Below, in pieces: positions 13,265 through 21,740 of a DNA stretch of 64,000 bases. Below the pieces are notes generated by a model that was given only the letters and a program-made list of their open reading frames with translations, ran no database searches and was not told the DNA's origin. Origin of the DNA: a virus; the IMG/VR virus record IMGVR_UViG_3300047546_001881, positions 1 to 64,000 of that record; one strand, written 5' to 3'. Made by a program: the position numbers and the translations under genes. Position 1 is the stretch's first letter. Each line of letters opens with the position of its first letter.

Positions 13265-13541
13265 AGTCGCTACTTACCATGCTTTTCTTATTAAAGCTGA
13301 AAACGAAGAGGCTGCTAAAGAAGAAGCTCTTTCAAGAGCAGATAACCAGCCTTCTATTTATGAGGCTGTAGTTTTAGACTGTGACCTTTATGAGACTGAT
13401 GTAGAAGAGCTGTTTGATTCTGGACTTGTTCCATACACTCCATACGTTAAACCACAACCAGTAACTACACCTGAGCCAGCTGGCTATTCTCCTTATATGA
13501 GACAGCAGACTCAGTCTGGTTATCGTTTTTACGCTGCATGA
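13245..13541 (+). CDS. Small protein with Pro-rich tail and GYSPY motif, 98 aa
   Basis: An N-terminal alpha/beta part (YEVEVATYHAFLIKAENEEA) is followed by a Pro/Thr-rich linker and PAGYSPYMRQQ. Related short motifs occur in the products at 16258 (YAGYAEFMSN) and 16845 (NTGYSTYSSV). Function unknown. Confidence 0.6.
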   Translation: MQTYEVEVATYHAFLIKAENEEAAKEEALSRADNQPSIYEAVVLDCDLYETDVEELFDSGLVPYTPYVKPQPVTTPEPAGYSPYMRQQTQSGYRFYAA

Positions 13542-13552
13542 AGTAATGAGTG

Positions 13553-13592
13553 GCAAGGTCGTATAGTTTTTCTATGCGGCCTTGCTTTTTTC
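13553..13592 (+). terminator. Intrinsic terminator
   Basis: A 14-bp stem with two G-T pairs (13553-13566 with 13572-13585) is followed by TTTTTT. A second perfect 8-bp hairpin lies at 13621-13641, 18 bases before the Lon-like gene. Confidence 0.8.
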
Positions 13593-13658
13593 TTTGCAAA
13601 AAAAGTAAAAGAAATATGACCTTATTACAAAAGGTAATAAGAAGAATAGAGTATTCTA

Positions 13659-15434
13659 ATGTCATCTCCCTCAATACCATTGATTATACTGAGCATTGAA
13701 TCTGGAATACCAATACCAGATACTCGCTTTTCTTTCGTTTTACCAAATGTAGATGCTAAGAAATTTAGTGTTCCTCGCACTACTATTAATGGTTCAAAGC
13801 AAAAGTATTTTGCTATAGCTATATCATTTGAAAATGAAGATAACTTATCTGTTATCCAAGATACAGAAAATAAGCTATTTTCAATAGAAGAGTATGGTGT
13901 TCTTTGCGTTTTAATAAGTAGCGAAGCTTCAGATTATTCTATTACATACAATTGTAAGGCTATTGAAACCTTTCAATTGAGTTCTTTTACTTTAAACAGC
14001 GAAGAGACTTACTCTGTTACTTACAGTAAGTTAAAAAATAAAGAAGTCTTCGGAGAAGAAGAACTTTATAACGACTTAATTACTCTTGTTACTCATATTA
14101 GAGATAAAGAAGATATCTTTTCGCAAGAGGCAGCCAATGCACTGGCTGCAACTAAAAATCTAACTACTATATGTAACGTTATTGTCCACGACTTAGATAT
14201 ACCTAAACAAACAAAGCTACTATATCTACATGCTCAATCTAATTTAGATCGAGTTACCATAGTAACTAAATGCTTGTTTGATATCTTAAGAGAACGAAAT
14301 AATATTTCAAATACTCTTCCTAAGAGAATGAATAGAAATATATTAGATTTCGTCACAAAAGACTCAGAAGACAATAACGAAGAAGATGATTCATCTACTA
14401 CTGATGATGAATCTCCTCCTACTTTAAGAGAAGTATCTTCTATCGCTGAAGAATTAATGCCTAAAGAATTTAAACAGGCATTAGCAGAATGTAGAAGTAG
14501 ACTTAAATCTTTGCCAAACCAAAGCATGGAATATCATGCTTTGAAAGAGTATCTTACTTGGTTAGAAAAAATTCCTTGGGGCAAAAAGTCTTACTCTACA
14601 CCTGATCTTAAAGCTTTAAAAGAGTATATGAACGAAAGTCATTTTGGATTAGATGACGTTAAACAAACAATTATGGAGCACATGGCTATTGAAAGTATCT
14701 GTGGTACTTCTAAAGGTCATGTACTCTGCTTTGTAGGACCTCCTGGAACTGGTAAGACTAGTATTGCTAACGCAATAGCTAAAGCTACCAATAGAAAAGC
14801 AATTAAGATTGCTTTAGGTGGTCTTGGAGATGAAGCAGAAATAAGAGGTCATCGCCGCACTTACGTTGCTTCTAGACCAGGCAGAGTAATTGCAGGAATT
14901 GTTTCCAAGGAAACAATGGATCCTATGTTTATCTTAGATGAAATAGATAAATTAGGTCACGGTAAATCTGATCCTTCAGCAGCTCTTCTAGAACTATTAG
15001 ATCCTGAACAAAACCATGAGTTCATAGACAGATACTTAGAAGTTCCAGTAGATCTTTCTAACGCTATGTTCGTCTGCACAGCAAACGATGAAGACAGTAT
15101 ACCTGCTGCTCTTAAAGACAGATTTGAAATCATCTACTTCAGAAACTATGAAGAAGATGAACGCAAAAAGATATTGAAAGATTACATAATACCAAATGCA
15201 ATATCTGACTACAATCTAGGTAATTTAAAAATATCTTTTGACGAGAGCTCGCTTTTGCTCGCTAGTTCCGTGGTTGGCTTAAGAGAAATAAAGACTACTG
15301 TTAAAAAGCTTTTAAGAAAAGCTGCTCTAGAAATACTTTCTGGAGCTGAATCAGTAGTAATTGATGAAAAAAGTATCAAAGACAATCTCAAAGTAAACAA
15401 AAATAAACACTTGCAAAGAAAAGTAGGTTTTTAA
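13659..15434 (+). CDS. Lon-type AAA+ ATPase lacking the protease domain
   Basis: 591 residues. Residues 1-250 are divergent and acidic; a Lon-like helical region (LKEYLTWLEKIPWGK) leads to Walker A GPPGTGKTS near residue 361, the Lon-specific GGLGDEAEIRGHRRTYV, Walker B FILDEIDK, and LLELLDPEQN. These are hallmarks of the Lon AAA+ module. The protein stops shortly after the ATPase domain, so the Ser-Lys protease domain of Lon is missing. It should unfold or remodel proteins rather than degrade them, perhaps as an adaptor or decoy for host Lon. The next gene overlaps its stop by one base. Confidence 0.85.
   Translation: MSSPSIPLIILSIESGIPIPDTRFSFVLPNVDAKKFSVPRTTINGSKQKYFAIAISFENEDNLSVIQDTENKLFSIEEYGVLCVLISSEASDYSITYNCKAIETFQLSSFTLNSEETYSVTYSKLKNKEVFGEEELYNDLITLVTHIRDKEDIFSQEAANALAATKNLTTICNVIVHDLDIPKQTKLLYLHAQSNLDRVTIVTKCLFDILRERNNISNTLPKRMNRNILDFVTKDSEDNNEEDDSSTTDDESPPTLREVSSIAEELMPKEFKQALAECRSRLKSLPNQSMEYHALKEYLTWLEKIPWGKKSYSTPDLKALKEYMNESHFGLDDVKQTIMEHMAIESICGTSKGHVLCFVGPPGTGKTSIANAIAKATNRKAIKIALGGLGDEAEIRGHRRTYVASRPGRVIAGIVSKETMDPMFILDEIDKLGHGKSDPSAALLELLDPEQNHEFIDRYLEVPVDLSNAMFVCTANDEDSIPAALKDRFEIIYFRNYEEDERKKILKDYIIPNAISDYNLGNLKISFDESSLLLASSVVGLREIKTTVKKLLRKAALEILSGAESVVIDEKSIKDNLKVNKNKHLQRKVGF
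14520..14543. repeat. Intragenic hairpin, 9-bp arms
   Basis: CAAAGCATG pairs with CATGCTTTG around a 6-base loop in the Lon-like gene. Confidence 0.75.
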
Positions 15435-16255
15435 TGCACACTACAATTAGTCTTTCCTCTCTACCAGAAAGACTAGCAAAAAGCATTATCAGCATACATA
15501 ACAGCAATTCTTTTCTTAGTAAACTAGATCGTCTTAATCCAGTATATGCAGGTGGCTATCCAATGGCTCTTCTCCTTGCTCCAAGAAGCAAGGAGAATTC
15601 TATTACTAGTCACTACTCTGACTATGATTTATATTTCCAAAACCAAGATCAATGTAAAGATGCTATTGAGCTTATTAAAGCTGAATACACTGATCATGAA
15701 GAATTTGTAACTGAAAACGCTGTTACGATTGTTGGTAAGAAAGAAGAAAAGAAAATCACTTACCAAGTAGTAACAAAATTTAACTACAGTCCAGTAGATG
15801 TAGTTAATACTTTTGATTTTACAAATTGCGCAATAGCTTACACTCCTCATAATAATACTTTTACAACTCACGTAGATACAGTAAAAGATCATTGTGAAAA
15901 GAAGCTAAATATCCACAATCCTTGGATGCTAGATAAACTTCTAAATGATGAATTGACTGAAGACCAGATTAAAACTCTTGCTTCAGTTCAAATCGTAAGA
16001 TTTAAGAAGTACATGTATCGCTGGGATTACGAACTATCAGATTCTGCTTTTCAGAAACTAATAGAAGTATACAATAAGTTTCCGAGTATTATAGCAAAAA
16101 GAGGCTCTCCTTTAGTTATTGAAGAAGGCTCTTATAAAGGCTTTGTACACTTAGTAAAAACAAATCAAAACTTATGGCTTGGAATGCGTAGTTGCATAAC
16201 AAAACATAGGTTGTTTACAAAATTTGTAGATAAACACAAAGTATTTAGGAATTAA
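15434..16255 (+). CDS. Nucleotidyltransferase-fold protein, 273 aa
   Basis: AGGYPMALLLAP followed by SDYDLYF gives the GG...D-x-D-like core of the polymerase-beta nucleotidyltransferase fold, and VDVVNTFDFTNCAIAY is a conserved-looking segment after it. Such phage proteins are predicted nucleotidyltransferases of unknown substrate. It overlaps the Lon-like gene by one base, so the two are probably co-translated. Confidence 0.55.
   Translation: MHTTISLSSLPERLAKSIISIHNSNSFLSKLDRLNPVYAGGYPMALLLAPRSKENSITSHYSDYDLYFQNQDQCKDAIELIKAEYTDHEEFVTENAVTIVGKKEEKKITYQVVTKFNYSPVDVVNTFDFTNCAIAYTPHNNTFTTHVDTVKDHCEKKLNIHNPWMLDKLLNDELTEDQIKTLASVQIVRFKKYMYRWDYELSDSAFQKLIEVYNKFPSIIAKRGSPLVIEEGSYKGFVHLVKTNQNLWLGMRSCITKHRLFTKFVDKHKVFRN
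15570..15597. repeat. Intragenic hairpin, 11-bp arms
   Basis: TTCTCCTTGCT (15570-15580) pairs with 15587-15597 around a 6-base loop, within the nucleotidyltransferase-like gene. Confidence 0.8.
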
Positions 16256-16257
16256 AA

Positions 16258-16569
16258 ATGACTTACTCTTCTTACTTCTCTACTCCAGTAAATGATGTAG
16301 CCGCTGCAACAACTTCACAAGAGACTGCTCCTGCTACACAGTATGCTGGTTACGCTGAGTTTATGTCGAATCTAAATGATTCGAACTGGCTGTACTTCGT
16401 CTCTAGCGACGAAGAGATCTTTGCTCCAGTAACTCTTACTGCTTTCAAGCGTAGAGAAGATGCTAGAAACCTAAAGCGCCAACTAAGTGCCACTAATCCT
16501 AACGAGAATTTCTTTATTCAAAGATTCTCAGTTAGCATTTTCAACGATAATCTTAACGTAATTACCTGA
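16258..16569 (+). CDS. Hypothetical protein with GYAEF motif, 103 aa
   Basis: An Ala/Thr/Pro-rich N-terminal region leads into YAGYAEFMSNLNDS, followed by an alpha/beta part (ALTAFKRREDARNLKRQL). The GY-x-x-F/Y motif is shared with the products of 13245 and 16845. It begins two bases after the preceding stop. Confidence 0.6.
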   Translation: MTYSSYFSTPVNDVAAATTSQETAPATQYAGYAEFMSNLNDSNWLYFVSSDEEIFAPVTLTAFKRREDARNLKRQLSATNPNENFFIQRFSVSIFNDNLNVIT

Positions 16570-16575
16570 TTGCAT

Positions 16576-16616
16576 GCCTGGGTGGTATTTCACGATACCA
16601 CCCAGGCTTTGTTGTT
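16576..16616 (+). terminator. Intrinsic terminator
   Basis: Perfect 13-bp GC-rich stem (16576-16588 with 16595-16607), 6-base loop, then TTTGTTGTTT. Confidence 0.85.
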
Positions 16617-16642
16617 TAATTTATTTTCTTTAGTAGTTTCAC

Positions 16643-16864
16643 ATGAAATACAAATTAGTATGTTATGACTCTGACAATTGTGGTTTCGTTGAATATTTAG
16701 AAGATATTCCGGACGATTTTATTTGTGAAAATTGTGCAGGCATATCAGCTTTATACAATATTCACTCAACTCCAATTCACACTAGATCTAAACCAGATCT
16801 AGATAAAGAACTAACCAAACTATTAGAGAGAGTAAATAAATACAATGGAAATCAATCTCAATAG
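16643..16864 (+). CDS. Small zinc-finger-like protein, 73 aa
   Basis: Cysteines at CYDSDNC and CENC are arranged like a rubredoxin-type zinc knuckle, followed by a charged helix. Overlaps the next gene by 20 bases. Role unknown. Confidence 0.5.
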   Translation: MKYKLVCYDSDNCGFVEYLEDIPDDFICENCAGISALYNIHSTPIHTRSKPDLDKELTKLLERVNKYNGNQSQ

Positions 16865-19670
16865 TCTTCCTCATGCTATCCCTGCATCTGTAGCTAGAAG
16901 TGTCATTGATGCCGCTTACGACAGACTATCTCTAAGACAAAGATGGAATTATAACGCAGTTCATACTTACAAAACTGTAGATCTTCTTTATATTTATGCA
17001 ACATATGCTCTAAGAGCACATAGATATTACTTTGATCCTGAAGTCACTCAACTTCCTTCTTATGCTCATCTTTGTGAATTTGTTCAAGATTTTGAACAAG
17101 CAACAGAGAGAGGAGAAGATGTTGAGTCAAAGCTTTACTTGACTGTTGCAGAGGCAATTAAATCTCTTCTAGAAGCTTCAGTTTCTGGCACCGAAGAGTT
17201 CAAGCAAAACGAAGTTACAAAATTTATATTGCAACTTTACAGTGGTCTCAGGTCTAACAACTTCGCTTTAAATTCTTCTTATCTTTCGTACCATCAAAGA
17301 GCTTCTCATTTCTCAAATGCACGCTATGAGTTTGACAAGAGATATGCTCACTACGTTCAAGACAACTGCAATTATTATTTGCTGCCTCGGCCTGATAGTA
17401 TTGATGAATATATTATAGCTCCAAAGAAGAACTTTTATTCTGTTGATTTGGGAGAAAACAGAACTGCTCTTTCTCACTTCTCTTCTGAAGTAATTAAGAA
17501 CTTTTCTACAATTATTGATTTCTCTCAAATTAAAATTAATCTGACTCCTTCAAATGGATTAAGTCAATATCCAATTCCTACAGGTAATGACTTCGTTCAT
17601 ATATCTTTTGGTACTTCACCATCTATTTCAACATTGCCTTATTCTGCAGGATCAATTGTAGGCGAGAACTTTCTTTCAGAAAACTGCTTTAATTCTTTTG
17701 CCAACAAAAATGATCTTGTTAATGTATATACGTTAGAGAGTCCCTTTAGAGGGACTCCTTCTCTAAACAAAACTACAGTTAAAAAGAAGCTTCTAAATTC
17801 TGTAATTTATATTATGCCAATTGTTACTAACATTGGTATTTTTAACTTTGTTACTGGACAAGAAGAGTCTGTACCTTTCATTAGAATAAAGATCAAAGCA
17901 GATGAAAAGAAGATAATTAAATATAAATCTTCTTTAAACTGGATGATTGATTTTATCTGTAAGATTACGAATCAAAAAGGTATGGAGTTCTATGCTCCCG
18001 AAGAATATGAGAAACTTCTAAAGAATAGATTTGGAACTGCTGGTAAGTATTATAAAACTCTTGTTGATTTCCTATCTAGTTTAAAGATTGGTTTAGCCGA
18101 ATACAAAGATAATAGCTTCAATACTATAATAGATGCATTGGCATCTGACTCATTCAAATATCATGAGATAGCTTCTTCTGCTGTTGATATTCCAAATTTG
18201 TCAGAAGCCATCAAGAATGAAAAGATGCTCGAGAGACTAACTGGTCAGTTGAATGAATTGAGCAATTCTTTCCTTTCAAAAAATAATGAAATAGATAAGC
18301 TCAATGCTTCTCTTTCATCTTTTGAAGATGAGATTGCTTATCATCTTCGAAGATTAGAAAATCTTAAGAATGACAAAGAAACTCTTATTTTGAAATCTCC
18401 AATACTCAAAAAAGAGCTTTCTGATATTGAAAAGAGTAGAAACGCTTTATCTGAAGTTATAGAACCCTTAAATGCAAAAGTTAAAGAGTTCAATACGCAG
18501 AAGCATGAAATGCTTCTTGCGTCTATAGATAGCGCCGATACGAAGTTCTTAGATAATCTATCTTCTAGTAACATGAAACTAAATAATGTTTACTATACGA
18601 TTCCAGCAATTCCATATTTCAAAGGAATGACTAGAGACTTCACAAAGTATTTTAAGCTTCCAATTGAAAAGCTACCTTCTGGTCTTATAGGTTGTAGCGG
18701 GTATAGAGAAGACTATATGATCTCTATACAAAGCTTACCTAAGATTGCGTATTGCGCTCAAAACAAGTTGCCTCTATCTATGGAAGATGTTCTGACTGAA
18801 GAAGGTATAGTAAAACTCAATCTCTTCCGTCCAGAAGAAATAAGTTTTGCTTTAACTCCTAGTTTGATAGCAGTAGACTTTTCTACTCTTAAGCCTTCTA
18901 TTATCAAGATTGACGGGACGCAAAAGTCCGTTGTTGGTGGACCTTATAACGTAATCTTATTTGCTGTTATTAACTTTGACTGGCACAGGCGTGTAACAAG
19001 TTCTACTAACTATATGTACATATCAGCTAAAGAAAGTAGTAGCGTTGTTGGAATAGATAAAGACTACAATGATACTACTTACCTAAAGATTAAAATTCAT
19101 CCTCATACTGGTGGCATTTATGCACCTAAGAGTGAAAACTTCTTTAGTTGTCTTAAAGGCAAATATGACTATTGTTGTCTAGGTGAAGGACTTCCTGGCA
19201 TCTACAAAGGCTTTGAATTAGCAAACGTAAGAATGGCTTTGTTCTCTGCTAAAGCTTGGATTGAATCAACTAATAGCGGAGATACTTGGGGTAGAACATA
19301 TACTATGTTCCCCGCTCTAAGTGAAGTTAATCTTAATGGAATCGAAGTAGAGGAAACGGAAGCTCCAGTAGAAACTAATGAAGTTTCTACTGAAGAAGAA
19401 ATTACTGATACTGAAATGCTAATGATCCTTCAAGGTGTAATTGATAATATCAATACTACACTTTCAACAACTCCAGTAGAACAGCCAGTTGTATTTATAG
19501 ATTTAACACAACCTGAATTGCAACAAACTGTAGAAAACATAGTTGAAGCAATTAACGAATCTCTTAGTCTGCCACCTATACCTCCAATAGTAGTAGCAGA
19601 ACCAACTCCTGTTGTTAGTAATACCGGTTATTCTACTTATTCCAGTGTAGTTAATTCTCTCATCGCATAA
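16845..19670 (+). CDS. Large protein of unknown function, 941 aa, central coiled coil
   Basis: The N-terminal 450 residues are mixed and Tyr-rich. A long coiled coil spans about residues 465-565 (NELSNSFLSKNNEIDKLNASL and onward). A beta-rich region follows, then an acidic Thr/Val/Pro-rich linker and the terminal motif NTGYSTYSSVVNSLIA. No catalytic motif is recognised. Size, coiled coil and tail suggest a structural or packaged protein, yet it lies in the replication half of the window and is closed by its own terminator. Confidence 0.7.
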   Translation: MEINLNSLPHAIPASVARSVIDAAYDRLSLRQRWNYNAVHTYKTVDLLYIYATYALRAHRYYFDPEVTQLPSYAHLCEFVQDFEQATERGEDVESKLYLTVAEAIKSLLEASVSGTEEFKQNEVTKFILQLYSGLRSNNFALNSSYLSYHQRASHFSNARYEFDKRYAHYVQDNCNYYLLPRPDSIDEYIIAPKKNFYSVDLGENRTALSHFSSEVIKNFSTIIDFSQIKINLTPSNGLSQYPIPTGNDFVHISFGTSPSISTLPYSAGSIVGENFLSENCFNSFANKNDLVNVYTLESPFRGTPSLNKTTVKKKLLNSVIYIMPIVTNIGIFNFVTGQEESVPFIRIKIKADEKKIIKYKSSLNWMIDFICKITNQKGMEFYAPEEYEKLLKNRFGTAGKYYKTLVDFLSSLKIGLAEYKDNSFNTIIDALASDSFKYHEIASSAVDIPNLSEAIKNEKMLERLTGQLNELSNSFLSKNNEIDKLNASLSSFEDEIAYHLRRLENLKNDKETLILKSPILKKELSDIEKSRNALSEVIEPLNAKVKEFNTQKHEMLLASIDSADTKFLDNLSSSNMKLNNVYYTIPAIPYFKGMTRDFTKYFKLPIEKLPSGLIGCSGYREDYMISIQSLPKIAYCAQNKLPLSMEDVLTEEGIVKLNLFRPEEISFALTPSLIAVDFSTLKPSIIKIDGTQKSVVGGPYNVILFAVINFDWHRRVTSSTNYMYISAKESSSVVGIDKDYNDTTYLKIKIHPHTGGIYAPKSENFFSCLKGKYDYCCLGEGLPGIYKGFELANVRMALFSAKAWIESTNSGDTWGRTYTMFPALSEVNLNGIEVEETEAPVETNEVSTEEEITDTEMLMILQGVIDNINTTLSTTPVEQPVVFIDLTQPELQQTVENIVEAINESLSLPPIPPIVVAEPTPVVSNTGYSTYSSVVNSLIA
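17738..17757. repeat. Intragenic hairpin, 8-bp arms
   Basis: GAGTCCCT pairs with AGGGACTC around TTAG, with an imperfect outer extension, in the 941-residue protein gene. Confidence 0.7.
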
Positions 19671-19675
19671 TAATA

Positions 19676-19710
19676 AATGCTTGGAGGAGTAAAATCCTCC
19701 AAGCATTTGT
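19676..19710 (+). terminator. Terminator-like hairpin
   Basis: Perfect 13-bp stem (19676-19688 with 19695-19707), 6-base loop, short TTT. It isolates the 941-residue gene from the JAB gene. Confidence 0.75.
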
Positions 19711-19760
19711 CTCTAGCCTTAGTATTTGTATCTTCAAACATTTTACACTATAGGCTAAAA

Positions 19761-20972
19761 ATGAATCCCCTAGGTAGTTTTAAAATTCTAAACAACAATA
19801 TTAAGATTCAGATATCTCATAAAGATCTATTTGCAATTCAACATCTAGTTAGTATAGCTCCTCAAGAAGCTCAATGGTTCCATAGACTAGAGACAATTAA
19901 GACTAAAAGCGAAACTATTTTTCGCATTTACGATATCTACATTCCAGAACAGTATTGCTCAGTCACAGAAGTTGAGTCTACTAGTTCTATGATGATTAAC
20001 TTTTACAGAGAACTGATTTCAAATAACTCTGTAGAAGCTACAAATGCGATTCTATCTTCACTGAATGTATGGTGTCATAGTCACCATACCATGTCTCCAA
20101 GTCCAAGCGGGCAGGACAACAATCAGTTTCTACAGCTAATTAAGTATGCAGTAGACTCTAACAATGTTGTTCCTCAAATTATGCTAATCTTTAATAAGAG
20201 CAATCAGTATTACTCACGAATCTTTGATCCTCAAAATGGACTAGTATACGAAAATGTTCCTATATGTGTAGAGACTGAAGATCTGAGTTGGATTGATAAA
20301 GCTGCTGCTGCAAAGTTTAAGAAGCCAGCTCCAAAGAATATCTTTTCTCAAGATACTACTTCAGGAAAATTGAATTTCCCGCAAAATGCTTCTATTGAAA
20401 GAACATTCATTGGAATTGAAAAGCAAGTTCCTGATCTGTCTTTTAAAGAGACTTCTAGGTCTTCTAAAAAAAAAGATCACAGCAAGCAAATTACAAGCCC
20501 TTCAGCGTTAACGTCTAAAGCAATTAATAAGCTATTTCTAGACTATTGGAAAGTCCATTCTTCAGATGAAGAAAACATCGCTATTCTAATGAAGAAAATC
20601 TTCTCTACAAATTCTTCTTGCCAGAAAGAAGCTGGTGAACTTGAAGATATTATTATTAAGAGAGTTGGCAGTGATAATAAATATTGCGCTCTTCTTAACT
20701 TGATTCAAGTTCAAGATGACGATGAAGATTTGAGAGAATGGGAGAAGTTTCAGTTTGATTACGATCAAGCCGAAGTTCTTATGAATTCAGAAAGATTCTA
20801 TGAAATTCTTACCGCTGGTTGTATCGACGACATCCTCCTTACTCATACAATCTTTCTAGTCAATTGCTTGTATGGCTCTATGTATACAACAGAAGAAGAA
20901 AGAGAAAAGCTAATTGATTGGTGGCTCACAGAAACTGGAACTTGTAACTATAAGTTCGGTGAGCATTTCTAA
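19761..20972 (+). CDS. JAMM/JAB-domain metalloprotease (deubiquitinase-like)
   Basis: 403 residues from ATG 19761. Glu36 in APQEAQWF, His106-Ser-His108, seven residues, Ser116 and Asp119 form a complete JAMM motif (E...H-x-H-x7-S-x-x-D), which binds the catalytic zinc of JAB isopeptidases. Context such as YDIYIPEQYCS and PQIMLIFNK matches the bacterial and phage JAB proteins found beside E1 and ubiquitin-like genes. About residues 230-403 form an additional helical region of unknown role. The E1-like and Ubl genes follow, so the predicted job is to mature the Ubl C-terminus or release it from targets. An earlier in-frame ATG at 19677 lies inside a terminator stem and is unlikely. Confidence 0.8.
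   Translation: MNPLGSFKILNNNIKIQISHKDLFAIQHLVSIAPQEAQWFHRLETIKTKSETIFRIYDIYIPEQYCSVTEVESTSSMMINFYRELISNNSVEATNAILSSLNVWCHSHHTMSPSPSGQDNNQFLQLIKYAVDSNNVVPQIMLIFNKSNQYYSRIFDPQNGLVYENVPICVETEDLSWIDKAAAAKFKKPAPKNIFSQDTTSGKLNFPQNASIERTFIGIEKQVPDLSFKETSRSSKKKDHSKQITSPSALTSKAINKLFLDYWKVHSSDEENIAILMKKIFSTNSSCQKEAGELEDIIIKRVGSDNKYCALLNLIQVQDDDEDLREWEKFQFDYDQAEVLMNSERFYEILTAGCIDDILLTHTIFLVNCLYGSMYTTEEEREKLIDWWLTETGTCNYKFGEHF
20067..20089. repeat. Intragenic hairpin over the JAMM motif codons
   Basis: GTATGGTG (20067-20074) pairs with CACCATAC (20082-20089), 7-base loop. The hairpin covers the codons of the catalytic His-Ser-His. Confidence 0.7.
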
Positions 20973-20977
20973 TCTTT

Positions 20978-21011
20978 AACCATAGCGCCTTTCGGCGCTT
21001 TGGTTGTTTGG
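20978..21011 (+). promoter_or_regulatory. TTTC-loop hairpin plus GTTTGG before the E1 gene
   Basis: AGCGCC-TTTC-GGCGCT (20984-20999), extended by AACCA/TGGTT across a T-T mismatch, then GTTTGG. It starts 5 bases after the JAB stop and 30 bases before the E1 start. It could end JAB transcription or mark the E1-Ubl leader. Confidence 0.6.
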
Positions 21012-21040
21012 TTCTTTGTTAGTAAACAATAGAGGTCAAC

Positions 21041-21730
21041 ATGACTGAAGTATCTTTCTTGAGGCATGCAGGATTCTTCAGTCCTGAAGATGCTGAAACT
21101 CTAAATATTATTGGTGTTGGTGCCACAGGCTCAAACATCGGTTTGATTGCTGCAAAAATGGGGTTCCACTCATTCAAAGTCTGGGATGCAGACATAGTTG
21201 AGAACCATAATTTGCCAAATCAAATTTACGATGTTGAGCATGTTGGGATGCGAAAAGTTGATGCATTTAAAGCAGTGCTTCAACGATTCAATCCCAATAT
21301 TAAAGTAGAAACTCACCCATACTTCTTTGAAGCATCTCATAAATCTCTACTAGATGATGGTCCTCTTGTATTGACTGTAGATACAATGAGTGCTCGTAAA
21401 GACATTCATTCTGCATTCCATATGAATTATCTAGTAAACAAAGTTTATGAGACCCGACTTGGCTTTGATTATGGCGAGCTAAACATCATTGATAATATGA
21501 ATATCGTCCAATCAAGCAAGTGGGTAGACTGCTTAAGAAGTGACAGTGAGCTTCCAGAAGGCCCCTGTAATCTTCGAATTTGTACTACGCTAGTAGGTCT
21601 TGTAGCTTCTTATACCGTTCATACAATCTGCGCTTTTCTTTCTACAAAGCGCTCCCAAGTTGATTGTTCAGGCATAAAACCAAAAACAATTTTCAACTTT
21701 GGTCCTCAAATTTACACTCATTCACTATAG
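21041..21730 (+). CDS. E1/ThiF-like adenylating enzyme
   Basis: 229 residues. GVGATGS at 25-31 is the glycine-rich nucleotide loop, VWDADIVENHNLPNQ (47-61) matches the D-x-D...N-L-x-R-Q signature of ThiF/MoeB/E1 enzymes, and TVDTMSARKDIH supplies the Asp near the Mg-ATP site. Usually Arg is found where this protein has Asn60. Several cysteines near the C-terminus (VDCLRS, GPCNLRIC) could form a thioester or zinc site, but which one is not clear. It lies ten bases before the ubiquitin-like gene and after the JAB gene, so its likely role is to adenylate the Ubl C-terminus. Confidence 0.82.
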   Translation: MTEVSFLRHAGFFSPEDAETLNIIGVGATGSNIGLIAAKMGFHSFKVWDADIVENHNLPNQIYDVEHVGMRKVDAFKAVLQRFNPNIKVETHPYFFEASHKSLLDDGPLVLTVDTMSARKDIHSAFHMNYLVNKVYETRLGFDYGELNIIDNMNIVQSSKWVDCLRSDSELPEGPCNLRICTTLVGLVASYTVHTICAFLSTKRSQVDCSGIKPKTIFNFGPQIYTHSL

Positions 21731-21740
21731 GAAAACTATC

